Part shown: one piece after another, positions 33,608 through 44,789 of the stretch
Numbering within the stretch: position 1 is the first letter of the stretch
How the letters are laid out: every line of letters begins with the position of its first letter
Assembly (NCBI GenBank): GCA_028293625.1
Contig: JAQGOL010000037.1
Coordinates: 1 to 64,000 of the forward strand
Direction: 5' to 3'
DNA from: Chthoniobacteraceae bacterium
Lineage (GTDB): Bacteria; Verrucomicrobiota; Verrucomicrobiia; Chthoniobacterales; Chthoniobacteraceae
Length of the DNA: 64,000 bases
Translations under genes and position numbers: made by a program
The notes under the pieces: generated by a model
The model's database searches: none
What the model was told of the DNA's origin: nothing
Seen by the model: the letters and a program-made list of their open reading frames with translations, nothing else

Positions 33608-33953
33608 AGCCGTATCCCCGCCGGCTCGAGCATCTGCAAAATCGCATCAGCTGGCGCGGCATCCATTGAGGCTGCGAGGGACGGATTTTTGCTTGAATGG
33701 GTATCTAAGCACTACATACAAACTCCCTCCCCCACCAACCCAACTCCTGCCATCGTCAAGCCAGAGCCGCTATTCTTGAATCGCACGCCGGATTCTTCAC
33801 CCCTGATTTTCACAAATAGATGGTAAAGATCTATCATCAAATCCTTGAACGAGAGCTCGCAGGTGCATCCCGAATCGTCCGCGTTTCGCCAGGAGCCCAA
33901 AAAGGCCTCGCAATGTCCGCTTTGACCCAAGCCCAAACGAATCCGTTCCTATT
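33608..33953. other. gene-free stretch before the HPP gene
   Basis: No convincing gene. An ATG at 33913 opens a 14-codon frame ending at 33957, overlapping the TTG start of the HPP gene in a different phase; it could be a short leader peptide or chance. No repeats or clear terminator seen. Confidence 0.4.
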
Positions 33954-34673
33954 TTGAGGTCCTGGCCAGCTTGGTTTGGCGTTGAACTGAACGTCGTTAG
34001 CTACAAGGAGAAGTTCGTTTCCGGACTTGGCGGTTTTTTGGCTATCCTGGCCCTGATCGTGATCAGTGAAAGGACACTCTTCACGAGTGCCTACCCTTTG
34101 ATCGCGTCGATGGGCGCAAGCGCCGTGCTTGTATTCGCCGTGCCGCATGGGCAACTCTCGCAACCGTGGCCGGTGATCGCGGGGCATGTTTTCTCTGCTT
34201 TGATCGGCGTTACTTGCGCGAAGTTCATCCCCTACCCTGGAGTAGCCATGGCGGCCTCCGTGAGTTTATCGATTGGAGCAATGCATCAGTTCAAATGCAT
34301 TCATCCTCCCGGGGGCGCGACGGCCCTGAGCGCGGTCATGGGAGGCCCGGCCGTCCATGCTCTGGGATTCAAGTTTGTGCTCGCTCCCGTCCTCTTCAAC
34401 GCCGTCGCAATCATTGCCATTGCGGTCGCGTTTAATGCCTTTTTCTCTTGGCGCCGTTACCCCGCACTCTTCAACCACCCGGCCACCACTTCAAAAAGCA
34501 CCGGGACAAGCGGAGCTCCGCTCCCGGCCTCGCACGACGATGTGGTGGAAGCGCTGCGAAGCCTCGACTCATTTGTCGACATCACTGAAGCGGATCTTAT
34601 TCGCCTCAGCCAGATTCTCAGATTGCCCCGGGAACCCAAAGATCTGAAACGCAACGCGTTTACTGCAGGCTGA
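33954..34673 (+). CDS. HPP-family integral membrane protein (239 aa)
   Basis: HPP family: after a short N-terminal amphipathic part (FGVELNVVSYKEKFVSGLGG), four membrane helices including LIASMGASAVLVFAVPHGQL, WPVIAGHVFSALIGVTCAKF, and the name-giving motif MHQFKCIHPPGGATALSAVM. A soluble C-terminal tail (~170-239) with DDVVEALRSLDSFVDITEAD is an addition seen in many members. Some relatives are linked to nitrite transport; substrate here is unknown. The start is a TTG at 33954, because the nearest upstream ATG is in another frame. Confidence 0.83.
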   Translation: MRSWPAWFGVELNVVSYKEKFVSGLGGFLAILALIVISERTLFTSAYPLIASMGASAVLVFAVPHGQLSQPWPVIAGHVFSALIGVTCAKFIPYPGVAMAASVSLSIGAMHQFKCIHPPGGATALSAVMGGPAVHALGFKFVLAPVLFNAVAIIAIAVAFNAFFSWRRYPALFNHPATTSKSTGTSGAPLPASHDDVVEALRSLDSFVDITEADLIRLSQILRLPREPKDLKRNAFTAG

Positions 34674-35268
34674 AGTTCCAAAAGCGTCGCCGCGCCGTCA
34701 GCCTCCCGGGCCGGTTAAAATAGCGGATGACCCGAACATCTCAGCACTCGCTCTCCCATCGCGGTTTCTTTTGTTTACTCTCCATTCCTGATCGATTTTT
34801 TGGCTTGAACAGTCGCTTTTCTGAGAACCGACGTCGCTTTTCGCAACACGGCATCAGATTATTTCATCCAAGCCCTCGATTTTTTGACTTGAGCGCCTTC
34901 TTTTTTGACATGGAGCAACGTTGATTTGCCATCACGACTCCCTTTTTTACTGTCAGGTGTTGTTTATCGCTACTGGGCCCTCTCAGATCTGATAGCAGCT
35001 GTCGATTTTTTCTCATCAGCTGTTGTTGGAACCTCTTCAAGGCAGCTTGGAATTGCAACCGGATGTCGGGAACCGTCCATTCAAGGCTCAAATCCTCCCG
35101 GCAATCCGTGGATTGTCGTCAAAAACTGTTTACACGCCGCGACGATAGGAGGGTTAAAACCCTAAAGCCTATTAATATCCGGGCAGCGATATCCAAAAAC
35201 CACAATCGGGTTGATCCAGTCCGGATGCGGGAGTAATCTCTCCTAAGATCAACAAAAAGGAGGTTAGT
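34674..35268. other. gene-free stretch with T-tract repeats
   Basis: No coding frame with convincing composition. Two nearly identical 17-mers, TCGATTTTTTGGCTTGA (34792-34808) and TCGATTTTTTGACTTGA (34876-34892), and a third TCGATTTTTT at 35002 occur in direct orientation; GTCGCTTTTC also occurs twice (near 34812 and 34832). The right end holds a very strong Shine-Dalgarno, AAAGGAGG at 35256-35263, for the next gene. Confidence 0.4.
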
Positions 35269-35784
35269 ATGAGAATACTCTGTGGATTGTGCGTGGTATC
35301 AGTAGGCTTGCTGACAACGATGGAATATAGCGTTGCGGCTTCCGCGAAAGAAGAAGCTCAAGAGTATCAGGATAGTCGTGAAGAAGCTCTCTCTCGGCGA
35401 ATGGAGGACGGAGAGAAGTATCAAGCTAGTCGTCAAAAAGCTACCACTACCCACCGATCCAGGCACAAGGTATCGCGGCAACTGCCTGCAGAGGTCGAGC
35501 AAAGTAACGGGGAGAAAGAAGCCACTGCCGACGATACTGGCACGGACGACTCTCTCAGAGGCCGCATTGTTGGAATAAAAAAGAATGACTACTTAAACGT
35601 CCGTTCTGGTCCGGGCATGGAGTTTGAAACGGTAGTCGGCATAAAGTCCGGCGAGACCGTTGAATTGCGGGGAGGCCCTAAAAGAACTGGTAAGACCAAG
35701 TGGATCCCGGTGAAGATCGGCGACAAAGAAGGTTGGATTAGTGATAAATACTACGAGCCGATGCCAGCGGAGGAGTCCCATTAG
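35269..35784 (+). CDS. secreted SH3-domain protein (171 aa)
   Basis: A signal-like start (MRILCGLCVVSVGLLTTMEY, then SVAASA) is preceded at ideal spacing by AAAGGAGG. A highly charged region with a repeated 'EYQDSREEALSRRM / KYQASRQKATT' pattern (~27-60) follows. The C-terminal ~65 residues are a bacterial SH3 (SH3_3) domain: KNDYLNVRSGPGMEFETVVG, SGETVELRGGPKRTGKTKWI, GWISDKYYEP. Such domains bind cell-wall peptides. The unusually good ribosome binding site suggests high expression, perhaps stress-induced; no regulator can be named. Confidence 0.82.
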   Translation: MRILCGLCVVSVGLLTTMEYSVAASAKEEAQEYQDSREEALSRRMEDGEKYQASRQKATTTHRSRHKVSRQLPAEVEQSNGEKEATADDTGTDDSLRGRIVGIKKNDYLNVRSGPGMEFETVVGIKSGETVELRGGPKRTGKTKWIPVKIGDKEGWISDKYYEPMPAEESH

Positions 35785-36097
35785 CCGTGAATGCGCGACA
35801 ATAGACCCCGGGAATATAGTTGATCGCATACACGCGTAGAGCTGGCCAGCGGGATTCATTACTCGTGGCCAGCAGTTTTGAGGCTGTTTAATGCTCATCC
35901 CTCAGAATGACCTGAAGCCGCCAGGCGTTGGTCTCCGCACCATTATGGTATTTGACCGGGTAGATCTTACCCTGGTTACCCGGGTGCCGGCCCCTTCGCG
36001 ATGGCGGCTTCTGCTTTGATAATAAGCTGGTGCACCGCCACCTGGTGTTAGACTCGTTTTCCTTTATCCACCTGACATCGTCCGCCCTACTAACCAG
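35785..36097. other. gene-free stretch after the SH3 gene
   Basis: Apart from the hairpin at 35841-35873 nothing specific is visible; no open frame with protein-like composition. Confidence 0.4.
35841..35878 (+). terminator. possible terminator of the SH3 gene
   Basis: GCTGGCCA (35841-35848) and TGGCCAGC (35866-35873) form an 8-bp stem with a 17-base loop followed by AGTTTTG. The loop is long and the T-tract short, so this is a weak candidate. Confidence 0.4.
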
Positions 36098-37024
36098 ATG
36101 AACCTAATCCAGTCGATTGCGACCCTTCTCTTAGTGTTCAGCTTGGCCCGCGCCTCTGGCCGGGAACGCGAACTTATCAACGACGCGCATTTTCAGCGCG
36201 GTTTTATCCTTTGGAAAACTGAGCCGGGCCAGCACGTCTGCTACGGCACGCTCGCCGGGCCCAATGCGAAAGACGAGCCGGTCTGGGGCCTTTCGCAATG
36301 GGATAGCCGTTTTCCGCTGAATCCGGCGAACCAGAAAGCCTTGCCTGGCGACGTTTTACTCTGCGAAAACCCCGCCAAATCCATCGTGTTTGGTTCCGTG
36401 GAAAAAGGGTCCGTCGACCTGACGCTGGCGGCCAATTCGGACATCGAGTACGGCCCGCAGATCCGCAAGGCGGGCACTCCGTGGGTCCATCTTATTGTTG
36501 AACAGGAGTTTAAGTCACCCGCGTTTCTCGAAAAACTGAGCGCCGCCACACTCCATCTTGAAGCGAGGCTTGTGCGCTCGCGCAATCCCCGGGAAACCGA
36601 GCAGTCGCCGGGCATTCACGCCGCGCAGTTCCAGCTCTTTTTCACCGTGCAGAACCGCAACCGGCAATCGCCCGGTTTCGGCGACCTGCTTTGGTTTGGC
36701 ATCCCCATCTACGACAATCGCGATCGTTTTGCGCCCGAGTTCAAATCGCAGGATTTCGGCGGCACCGGCAAATTCATCTTCACCCCCGGTGCGCGCACTT
36801 TCAGCCCGGAGAGCACTCACGACGGCCAATGGGTTCATATTGAAAAAGATCTTCTGCCTCTCATGCACCAAGCACTTCAAACCGCTTGGACCAAAGGTTT
36901 TCTCCAAGGCTCAAAAATCCCCGCCGACTACGCGATCGGCGGCATGAACATGGGATGGGAACTGCCGGGTTCTTTCGACGTCTCCATGGAGATCCGAGCC
37001 CTGAGCCTCAGCCTCTCCGAGTAA
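36098..37024 (+). CDS. hypothetical secreted protein (308 aa)
   Basis: Signal peptide MNLIQSIATLLLVFSLARAS, then a ~285-residue soluble region without a recognised family. Distinct segments include HFQRGFILWKTEPGQHVCYG, WGLSQWDSRFPLNPANQKAL, LLWFGIPIYDNRDRFAPEFK and YAIGGMNMGWELPGSFDVSM. The aromatic-rich, beta-like pattern would fit a carbohydrate-active or binding fold, but that is only an impression. Monocistronic by position. Confidence 0.65.
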   Translation: MNLIQSIATLLLVFSLARASGRERELINDAHFQRGFILWKTEPGQHVCYGTLAGPNAKDEPVWGLSQWDSRFPLNPANQKALPGDVLLCENPAKSIVFGSVEKGSVDLTLAANSDIEYGPQIRKAGTPWVHLIVEQEFKSPAFLEKLSAATLHLEARLVRSRNPRETEQSPGIHAAQFQLFFTVQNRNRQSPGFGDLLWFGIPIYDNRDRFAPEFKSQDFGGTGKFIFTPGARTFSPESTHDGQWVHIEKDLLPLMHQALQTAWTKGFLQGSKIPADYAIGGMNMGWELPGSFDVSMEIRALSLSLSE

Positions 37025-37234
37025 GCAGCGACAAACACCAACAGAATAAACAGGATCAGATGACTTCCTCCTACTGGAGGCATGCGCCATTTTCACGGCG
37101 CGCTGTCACCAGCTCCTCTCGCCACCTGATAGCGCGAACAGGCATCCACTTGGAGATTGATCGCGGGAACGAGGAAACGAACGGCCGGGTTTTCTCGCCC
37201 GGAATCGATGGGATTAAGATTCCGAAACGCTCTT

Positions 37235-37260
37235 GACTCAATCCAGAACTGGATTGAGTC
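37235..37260. promoter_or_regulatory. 26-bp palindrome, likely Fur/PerR-type operator
   Basis: GACTCAATCCAG (37235-37246) and CTGGATTGAGTC (37249-37260) are perfect inverted arms with only AA between them. It lies 7 bp upstream of the GTG at 37268 chosen as start of the Fur-type regulator. A 10-base half-copy (CAATCCAGAA) recurs at 37711-37720 just before katG. The size and place fit autoregulation by the encoded repressor. Confidence 0.7.
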
Positions 37261-37267
37261 TCGCCGC

Positions 37268-39980
<2,713 letters not shown>

Positions 39981-39996
39981 TAGATTCAGCCAATCC

Positions 39997-40037
39997 GGAC
40001 CTGCCAGGACTCACCTTCTGGCAGGTCCTTTGTTTTT
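39997..40037 (+). terminator. rho-independent terminator of katG
   Basis: GGACCTGCCAG (39997-40007) pairs with CTGGCAGGTCC (40018-40028), an 11-bp perfect stem with a 10-base loop, followed by TTTGTTTTT. It lies 17 bp after the katG stop. Confidence 0.92.
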
Positions 40038-40207
40038 CAATCGCCGTGAGATACTTTCCGAAGTCTGCATTTATCTCAGTGTCTATGTGCGGCTATATTG
40101 AACTCTGGCTTGGGCGCGATGATTGCGGCGGCACCGGGACCGGAGGATAATCACGCTCATCGAGATTTTGAAACGGCTGACACTGAACAAAGCACTTCTT
40201 TGAATCA

Positions 40208-40319
40208 GTTAGGTGTACAAGCTCCCGAAACGAAGGGCGATTTACTTCGCCCGCCTGGCCGCAGAATTTGCCCGGACCGCGGCGTATAGAACCCCGCGCG
40301 GCAGAGCTTGTACGCTAAC
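40208..40319. repeat. 112-bp element with terminal inverted repeats (MITE- or REP-like)
   Basis: The left arm GTTAGGTGTACAAGCTC (40208-40224) and right arm GAGCTTGTACGCTAAC (40304-40319) are complementary over 15 bases with one mismatch/bulge. Inside, CGAAG...CTTCG and GGGCGA...TCGCCC make a nested hairpin at 40231-40252, and CCGCGG and CCGCGCGG add further symmetry. The whole would fold into a long cruciform or RNA hairpin. No transposase is encoded. No exact flanking duplication was seen, though CTTTGA occurs near both ends. Confidence 0.65.
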
Positions 40320-40336
40320 CGCCTTTGAGGATCTTC

Positions 40337-40807
40337 ATGAAACAGCGGATCATTTGGACCTCTCTGGGGCTGTTCATTACTGGCTTCACATTCGGCTTTC
40401 GATACTTCGCGCCCATTGTTCAATTCCTGGCCCCCCAACTTCAGGTCGAATGGAGTAGACTTATGCTCACCTTCCTTTTTGATCTCTTTTACCTGCGCCT
40501 CGCCTGCGGTTTTGCGTTTGGCGGCATGTTCGCTTCAGCGGTTCTGGCGACGCTCGTCTCCGGCCGATTATCACTCTGGGGCCTTCAAGTGCCGGGATAT
40601 CTTGCCGCCAGTTTTTTGGCCCTGACCTGGCTTGCACCACCCCGTGATGGCTCTCAACAGGACGGCTTGGCCAATTACTCAACGCGGCATTCCATTTTTG
40701 CCTCGGCTCCACCGCTATTGGAACTACCGCTTGCCAGTGCAGCCGTCGCGATACTCGTAGGTGCGTTCATTCGTGTCCGTTTACCAAAAAAGAGTTCCTC
40801 TCCATGA
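40337..40807 (+). CDS. hypothetical membrane protein (156 aa)
   Basis: From the ATG at 40337 (a TTG at 40325 is possible) there are about four hydrophobic helices: IIWTSLGLFITGFTFGFRYF, LMLTFLFDLFYLRLACGFAF, LWGLQVPGYLAASFLALTWL and LPLASAAVAILVGAFIRVRL. Typical of a small inner-membrane protein; no family recognised. It lies just downstream of the inverted-repeat element, whose hairpin could affect its mRNA leader. Confidence 0.6.
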   Translation: MKQRIIWTSLGLFITGFTFGFRYFAPIVQFLAPQLQVEWSRLMLTFLFDLFYLRLACGFAFGGMFASAVLATLVSGRLSLWGLQVPGYLAASFLALTWLAPPRDGSQQDGLANYSTRHSIFASAPPLLELPLASAAVAILVGAFIRVRLPKKSSSP

Positions 40808-40828
40808 AGGAGCAACTCACCATATTCC

Positions 40829-41386
40829 ATGAATGTTCGATTATTGATCACCATCTTCTTTAGCTTGAACGCTTTGCTTTATGCGGCACCGCCATCCGAG
40901 TTTCTTGACATTCCGTGGGGGGCGCGTGCCTCGGAAGCAAAACGCATATTGGCACCGCGCCCGGGCTTGCGGATAAAAGAGGAAACAGGGTCCAAAATTC
41001 TATTTGAGGGAGGCGCCTTCGCGAACTACCCCGCGGAGCGTTATGAACTTGAACTGCCGGAAGGACGATTTTCGCGCGGTACCGTTTTTATTGTTATCCC
41101 ACCGGGCAATGGCAAAGACGGCGCTCCTCTGCGCAATCATCAGTTCGAGGACCTTTATAAGTCACTCTCCACAAAATACGGCAAGGGAGCCAGAACCGCC
41201 GACGGCAAACACTCCGAGAGCAATTGGATCTGGCCGACTACCGACCCGCGAACCGGGCAGAAACGGACCACTTCCATCCGTCTCTCGTATTCGTGGGAGC
41301 CATACGAGTTCATCGTCAGTTATTCGAATCTGCCGACCATTGCAGAAACTCCTCAGTTAAAACCGACAAAGACAAAGGATCTATAA
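40829..41386 (+). CDS. hypothetical secreted protein (185 aa)
   Basis: Signal peptide MNVRLLITIFFSLNALLYAA with a cut likely after AAP. The mature part begins SEFLDIPWGARASEAKRILA, the pattern of small periplasmic proteins where a short helix follows 'iPWGas..evk', then a beta-rich stretch (LPEGRFSRGTVFIVIPPGNG, YKSLSTKYGKGARTADGKHS). Function unknown. An AAGGAG lies about 17 nt upstream of the ATG, rather far. Confidence 0.7.
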   Translation: MNVRLLITIFFSLNALLYAAPPSEFLDIPWGARASEAKRILAPRPGLRIKEETGSKILFEGGAFANYPAERYELELPEGRFSRGTVFIVIPPGNGKDGAPLRNHQFEDLYKSLSTKYGKGARTADGKHSESNWIWPTTDPRTGQKRTTSIRLSYSWEPYEFIVSYSNLPTIAETPQLKPTKTKDL

Positions 41387-41525
41387 AGCGTCCACCAGCG
41401 GCATCAACCAGGCGCTACAGACCAGTCGGAGCACGCGGCCGCTGGTTCAAAGAGTTTGACAGAAATCTGACCAGGAACCGTGTGAATCCTTTTCCAGAGA
41501 GCTTTCCCACCCCATTGAGGGAAAG

Positions 41526-41609
41526 TGCCGGCGGAGGGGCTCGAACCCACACACTCTTGCGAATACCAGATTTTGAGTCTAGCGCGTCTGCCAATTCCGC
41601 CACGCCGGC
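41526..41609 (-). tRNA. tRNA-Leu(CAA)
   Basis: The minus strand from 41609 to 41526 (84 bases) folds as a class II tRNA: acceptor GCCGGCG/CGCCGGC, D-arm TGGCGGAATTGGCAGACGCG, anticodon stem CTAGA/TCTGG with loop CTCAAAA (anticodon CAA), a long variable arm, and T-arm GTGGGTTCGAGCCC with one imperfect pair. Discriminator A; CCA not encoded. It sits 6 bp after the stop of the upstream Pro-rich protein gene on the same strand. Confidence 0.95.
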
Positions 41610-41615
41610 TTGGAA

Positions 41616-42281
41616 TCAGCGAAAAGTAGGGAAGCGTTCTTCTGTTTGCAAGCCCCGAGGTGGACCAATTATTTCGCGTAAAAGAATGGCCGCGCGCAGG
41701 TCCGCCGGCGACTTGATCAAATCCCGGAGCCTCTCGATTGGTTGGTCCACCGCACTCTCTCCCTTGTAGGCGTCGCGCATGTCGGCATGTGACGCCTCGA
41801 ACGGAATGGCGCTCACATGTGAAGAAACTGTATCCCAAGCCGGCAACGCCGGTGTCTTCAGTTCGGGAATTGCGATTTTTTCAACCGGAACGGGCGGCGG
41901 CACATAGGCAGGCGCTTGCGACTTTTTGGGGGCCGGAGGCACTGGTGTGCGCTGCCTTTTTACAGGGACCGGCCACGGAGAAACAACCGTGCCGCGGGGC
42001 TCGATGCGGGGCATCGGAGCAGGCATCTGCGGTGGTTCGCGCCGTTTAACCGGCGGAGGCGGTGCTTCATGGTTGGGAATGCCAAGGGCTTCCATGAACC
42101 GGCGCATCCGTTCCGCCTCCGAATCTGCGCCCGGGGCGGATCGCATCGGTTGGGCGCGAGGAGACTCGATCTTCGGTTTTTCAACCGGATTATCGTCCTT
42201 CTTTGTCAGCCAATTGATGAGGCCGCCGACAGCGACGACCACCAAAAAAAGAAGGTTGCCTTCTATGGATGCGAGGATCAT
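41616..42281 (-). CDS. hypothetical Pro-rich membrane-anchored protein (221 aa)
   Basis: One N-terminal membrane helix ([20 protein letters not shown]) followed by a charged and Pro-rich, presumably disordered region ([37 protein letters not shown]) and a C-terminal helical segment ([33 protein letters not shown]). The C-terminal '[24 protein letters not shown]' pattern is shared by proteins encoded next to flotillin-like genes. Its ATG overlaps the floA stop by 4 bp, so it is translationally coupled to floA. Confidence 0.7.
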   Translation of the reverse strand: MILASIEGNLLFLVVVAVGGLINWLTKKDDNPVEKPKIESPRAQPMRSAPGADSEAERMRRFMEALGIPNHEAPPPPVKRREPPQMPAPMPRIEPRGTVVSPWPVPVKRQRTPVPPAPKKSQAPAYVPPPVPVEKIAIPELKTPALPAWDTVSSHVSAIPFEASHADMRDAYKGESAVDQPIERLRDLIKSPADLRAAILLREIIGPPRGLQTEERFPTFR

Positions 42282-43285
42282 TGACCACCTTCGCGCGGGC
42301 GATCCGTGCCCGCAATTGAACCACGCATATCGGTGTCGGCCTGGATATTTTTCATCCGCACGTAATCCATGATTCCGAGGTTGCCCGAGCGAAAGGCATC
42401 GGCCATGGCCTGCGGCACCTGTGCTTCCGCCTCGACCACCTTGGCCCGCATCTCCTGGGTGCGCGCGCGCATTTCCTGTTCAACAGCCACGGCGGCGGCG
42501 CGGCGCACCTCGGCGCGGGCCTGGGCCACCCGTTTGTCGGCATCGGCCTGCTCGGCCTGGAGTTTGGCACCGATATTTTCACCGATATCAACATCGGCGA
42601 TGTCGATGGAAAGAATCTCAAAGGCGGTGCCGCTGTCGAGTCCCTTGGCGAGAACCGCTTTGGAAATGCGATCCGGATTTTCAAGGACCAGTTTGTAGGA
42701 ATCGGCCGATCCGATCGCGCTCACGATGCCTTCACCGACCCGGGCGATGATCGTCTCTTCAGTGGCGCCACCGACAAACTGCGCAAGGTTCGTGCGCACC
42801 GTAACGCGCGCCTTCGCTTTTACTCCAATACCGTCCTTTGCCACACCGTCGATCGTGCTTTTGCCCGAACTCGGGTTCGGACAATCAATCACCCGTGGAT
42901 TGATGCTTGTCTTGACAGCATCGAGCACCGTTTTGCCGGTCCCTTTGGTGGCGAGATCAATGGCACGGGCGTGATCAAATGAAAGTTCGATCCCCGATTT
43001 TTCGGCCGCGATCAGCGCGAGGATGACCTGGTTGACATTGCCGCCAGCCAGATAATGCGCTTCGAGCGGGTCGGTTGCGATCGGGAGGCCCGCTTTGACC
43101 GCCGTGATCCGCGCATCGACCACTTGGGCAACGGGAACGCCACGCAGTTTCATTGCAATAAGCGTCGGCATGCTTACCGGGGCGCCGGAAATCCGGGCTC
43201 TTAACCAGAGGTTAAAGAAGTTGAACAAAACCACAGCGAGGACAAACGCCACCACAACGACGAGTCCGAGAAGAAGATTTCCCAT
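42278..43285 (-). CDS. floA: flotillin-like protein FloA (335 aa)
   Basis: FloA/YqfA family: N-terminal membrane segment ([20 protein letters not shown]), then [40 protein letters not shown], the SPFH-like core ([40 protein letters not shown]), Ala/Glu-rich helices ([20 protein letters not shown]) and a conserved end ([27 protein letters not shown]). It organises membrane microdomains. It is followed with overlap by the Pro-rich protein and preceded by an NfeD gene, its usual partner. Confidence 0.94.
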   Translation of the reverse strand: MGNLLLGLVVVVAFVLAVVLFNFFNLWLRARISGAPVSMPTLIAMKLRGVPVAQVVDARITAVKAGLPIATDPLEAHYLAGGNVNQVILALIAAEKSGIELSFDHARAIDLATKGTGKTVLDAVKTSINPRVIDCPNPSSGKSTIDGVAKDGIGVKAKARVTVRTNLAQFVGGATEETIIARVGEGIVSAIGSADSYKLVLENPDRISKAVLAKGLDSGTAFEILSIDIADVDIGENIGAKLQAEQADADKRVAQARAEVRRAAAVAVEQEMRARTQEMRAKVVEAEAQVPQAMADAFRSGNLGIMDYVRMKNIQADTDMRGSIAGTDRPREGGQ

Positions 43286-43366
43286 AAGGGCCGTGAATGT
43301 ATTGGGAAACCCGGGAAGATCGCCAGCGCGAAAAATAATGCAAAACAGCCGATAGAAAGCAGTCCG

Positions 43367-43831
43367 CTATGCGCGGCGCACCACGACTTTGGTCCCTTCC
43401 ACGCGGATCACCCGCAACGGAGCGCCGGCCTCAATCATCTCGCTCTGGGCAATCACATCGACACGGTGGCCGTCAATGAGTGCGGTGCCGGATGGGCGCA
43501 ATGCGGTCAGCGCTTTTCCTTCCTGATTTTCGAACCGGTAATACGAGAGCTGCGCCGGGTCGTTGGGAACGGCTTCCTGCAGTGTATAGCGGCGTCCAAG
43601 CCGGCTGGTGGAAAAGGAGCGCATCCACCAGAAAAAGAGAGCGCCGCTGAGAATCAGTTCAGCCAGCAGCAGCCAATTGCCCGATTCGGCCCCGTATTCG
43701 GAATAAGTCAGAGCCACTCCTAAAAATAAAAGGAGGCCGCCAAAGATTCCGGCCACCATGCCTGGCAGGAAGAGCTCAGCGATGAGCAGCACCACCCCGA
43801 TGATCGTGAGAGCGAGGATTAATTCAAGCAT
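43367..43831 (-). CDS. NfeD-family membrane protein (154 aa)
   Basis: Three or four hydrophobic segments (LILALTIIGVVLLIAELFLP, GIFGGLLLFLGVALTYSEYG, LLLAELILSGALFFWWMRSF) and a C-terminal OB-fold domain (GKALTALRPSGTALIDGHRV, VIAQSEMIEAGAPLRVIRVE, GTKVVVRR) as in NfeD proteins. NfeD works with stomatin/flotillin-type proteins; floA lies 81 bp downstream on the same strand. Confidence 0.9.
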   Translation of the reverse strand: MLELILALTIIGVVLLIAELFLPGMVAGIFGGLLLFLGVALTYSEYGAESGNWLLLAELILSGALFFWWMRSFSTSRLGRRYTLQEAVPNDPAQLSYYRFENQEGKALTALRPSGTALIDGHRVDVIAQSEMIEAGAPLRVIRVEGTKVVVRRA

Positions 43832-43864
43832 GGCAGGAAAAGCCCGGACAGAGCGGATAAAAGC

Positions 43865-44629
43865 TTACTCGCCCGTGAAAAAGTTGCGGATCTGCTTGCC
43901 GCGTTTTTCGAAATGTTTTTCAGCGCGGCGAAAGAGGCTGGGCAGATTGCGGATCGGCTCGTGGTGGTATTCCTCGGAATCGACCTCCTCGTCGCGGCTC
44001 TGATAATTCGGGTCGACATAATCGCGATCGTCGCGTGGCGGTTCGGGGCGCCGGTCGTAAACACGGGGGGGAGCTGGACGTTCATCGGCGCGCGGATAAG
44101 GGCGTCCGCCGCGGATGGCGAGCCCGTCCTGATGGAGGATGGCGCCGGAATCGGCCGCGAGTTGAAGCGAGGCAACTACGCCCTGGCGTCCGCTCAGGAG
44201 TTGCAAATCCCAAATCGGCGCGCTGTTGCGTGTACCGCTTTTCAGCACGTAATCGATGTGATCGAAAGGGACGCCGGCCTTTTGCGCTTCCTGGGTGGCG
44301 ATGGTAAAAGCGCCTTCCGAATCGAGGTTGAGCTGGTTGAAATTCATCGGCGCACCCAACGAGCGACCAAGCGGGGTGCGCTCGGAAATGATCTGGCCGC
44401 GTTGCACTTCGACTTCGCGCACGCCACCGCGGGCACGCGGCTCGTCGAGGGTGATTTTCCAAACAGACGGCGAAGGCGCTCCACCGCGGCCGCGTACTTC
44501 GACGACCCGGTTAAGCGATTCGGCTCCGCTTTGTTTGCCCATGATTCGAAGCGCGCTATAAGCAGTGTCAGCGGCGTGCGCCGTCACGGACGCCACCAAA
44601 ATTGCGCTGGCGAGGAAAACAGTCTTCAT
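43865..44629 (-). CDS. hypothetical secreted protein with PepSY-like region (254 aa)
   Basis: Signal peptide MKTVFLASAILVASVTAHAA. The middle (EAQKAGVPFDHIDYVLKSGT, APIWDLQLLSGRQGVVASLQ, ADSGAILHQDG) has the helix-strand-strand pattern of PepSY-like modules. The C-terminal third is Arg/Pro/Asp/Glu-rich (RPAPPRVYDRRPEPPRDDRD) and ends in a charged helix. It precedes the nfeD-floA genes on the same strand by 33 bp and may belong to that operon. Function unknown. Confidence 0.65.
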   Translation of the reverse strand: MKTVFLASAILVASVTAHAADTAYSALRIMGKQSGAESLNRVVEVRGRGGAPSPSVWKITLDEPRARGGVREVEVQRGQIISERTPLGRSLGAPMNFNQLNLDSEGAFTIATQEAQKAGVPFDHIDYVLKSGTRNSAPIWDLQLLSGRQGVVASLQLAADSGAILHQDGLAIRGGRPYPRADERPAPPRVYDRRPEPPRDDRDYVDPNYQSRDEEVDSEEYHHEPIRNLPSLFRRAEKHFEKRGKQIRNFFTGE

Positions 44630-44789
44630 GCGGGCGACGATGAACTGAGCTGGCGTTTTTTCCAGTGCTATTCATGGAGGAGGCACGAGAAGTTCATACT
44701 TTGGCGTTTGCCAAACCAGCCGGCAAATGCGGACGCCATGCGGCATCAGGCTTGGCGTTTGTCCGCAGCGCCTTATAAAGGCGGCCCGC

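Noticed and set aside
33712-33936. 74-codon minus-strand ORF upstream of the HPP gene
   Set aside because: Low-quality composition with no start signal; probably chance in a gene-free stretch.
34864-35091. 75-codon minus-strand ORF with a Lys-rich end
   Set aside because: Part of it looks helical, but there is no ribosome binding site, no known family and it overlaps the T-tract repeats; left as uncertain.
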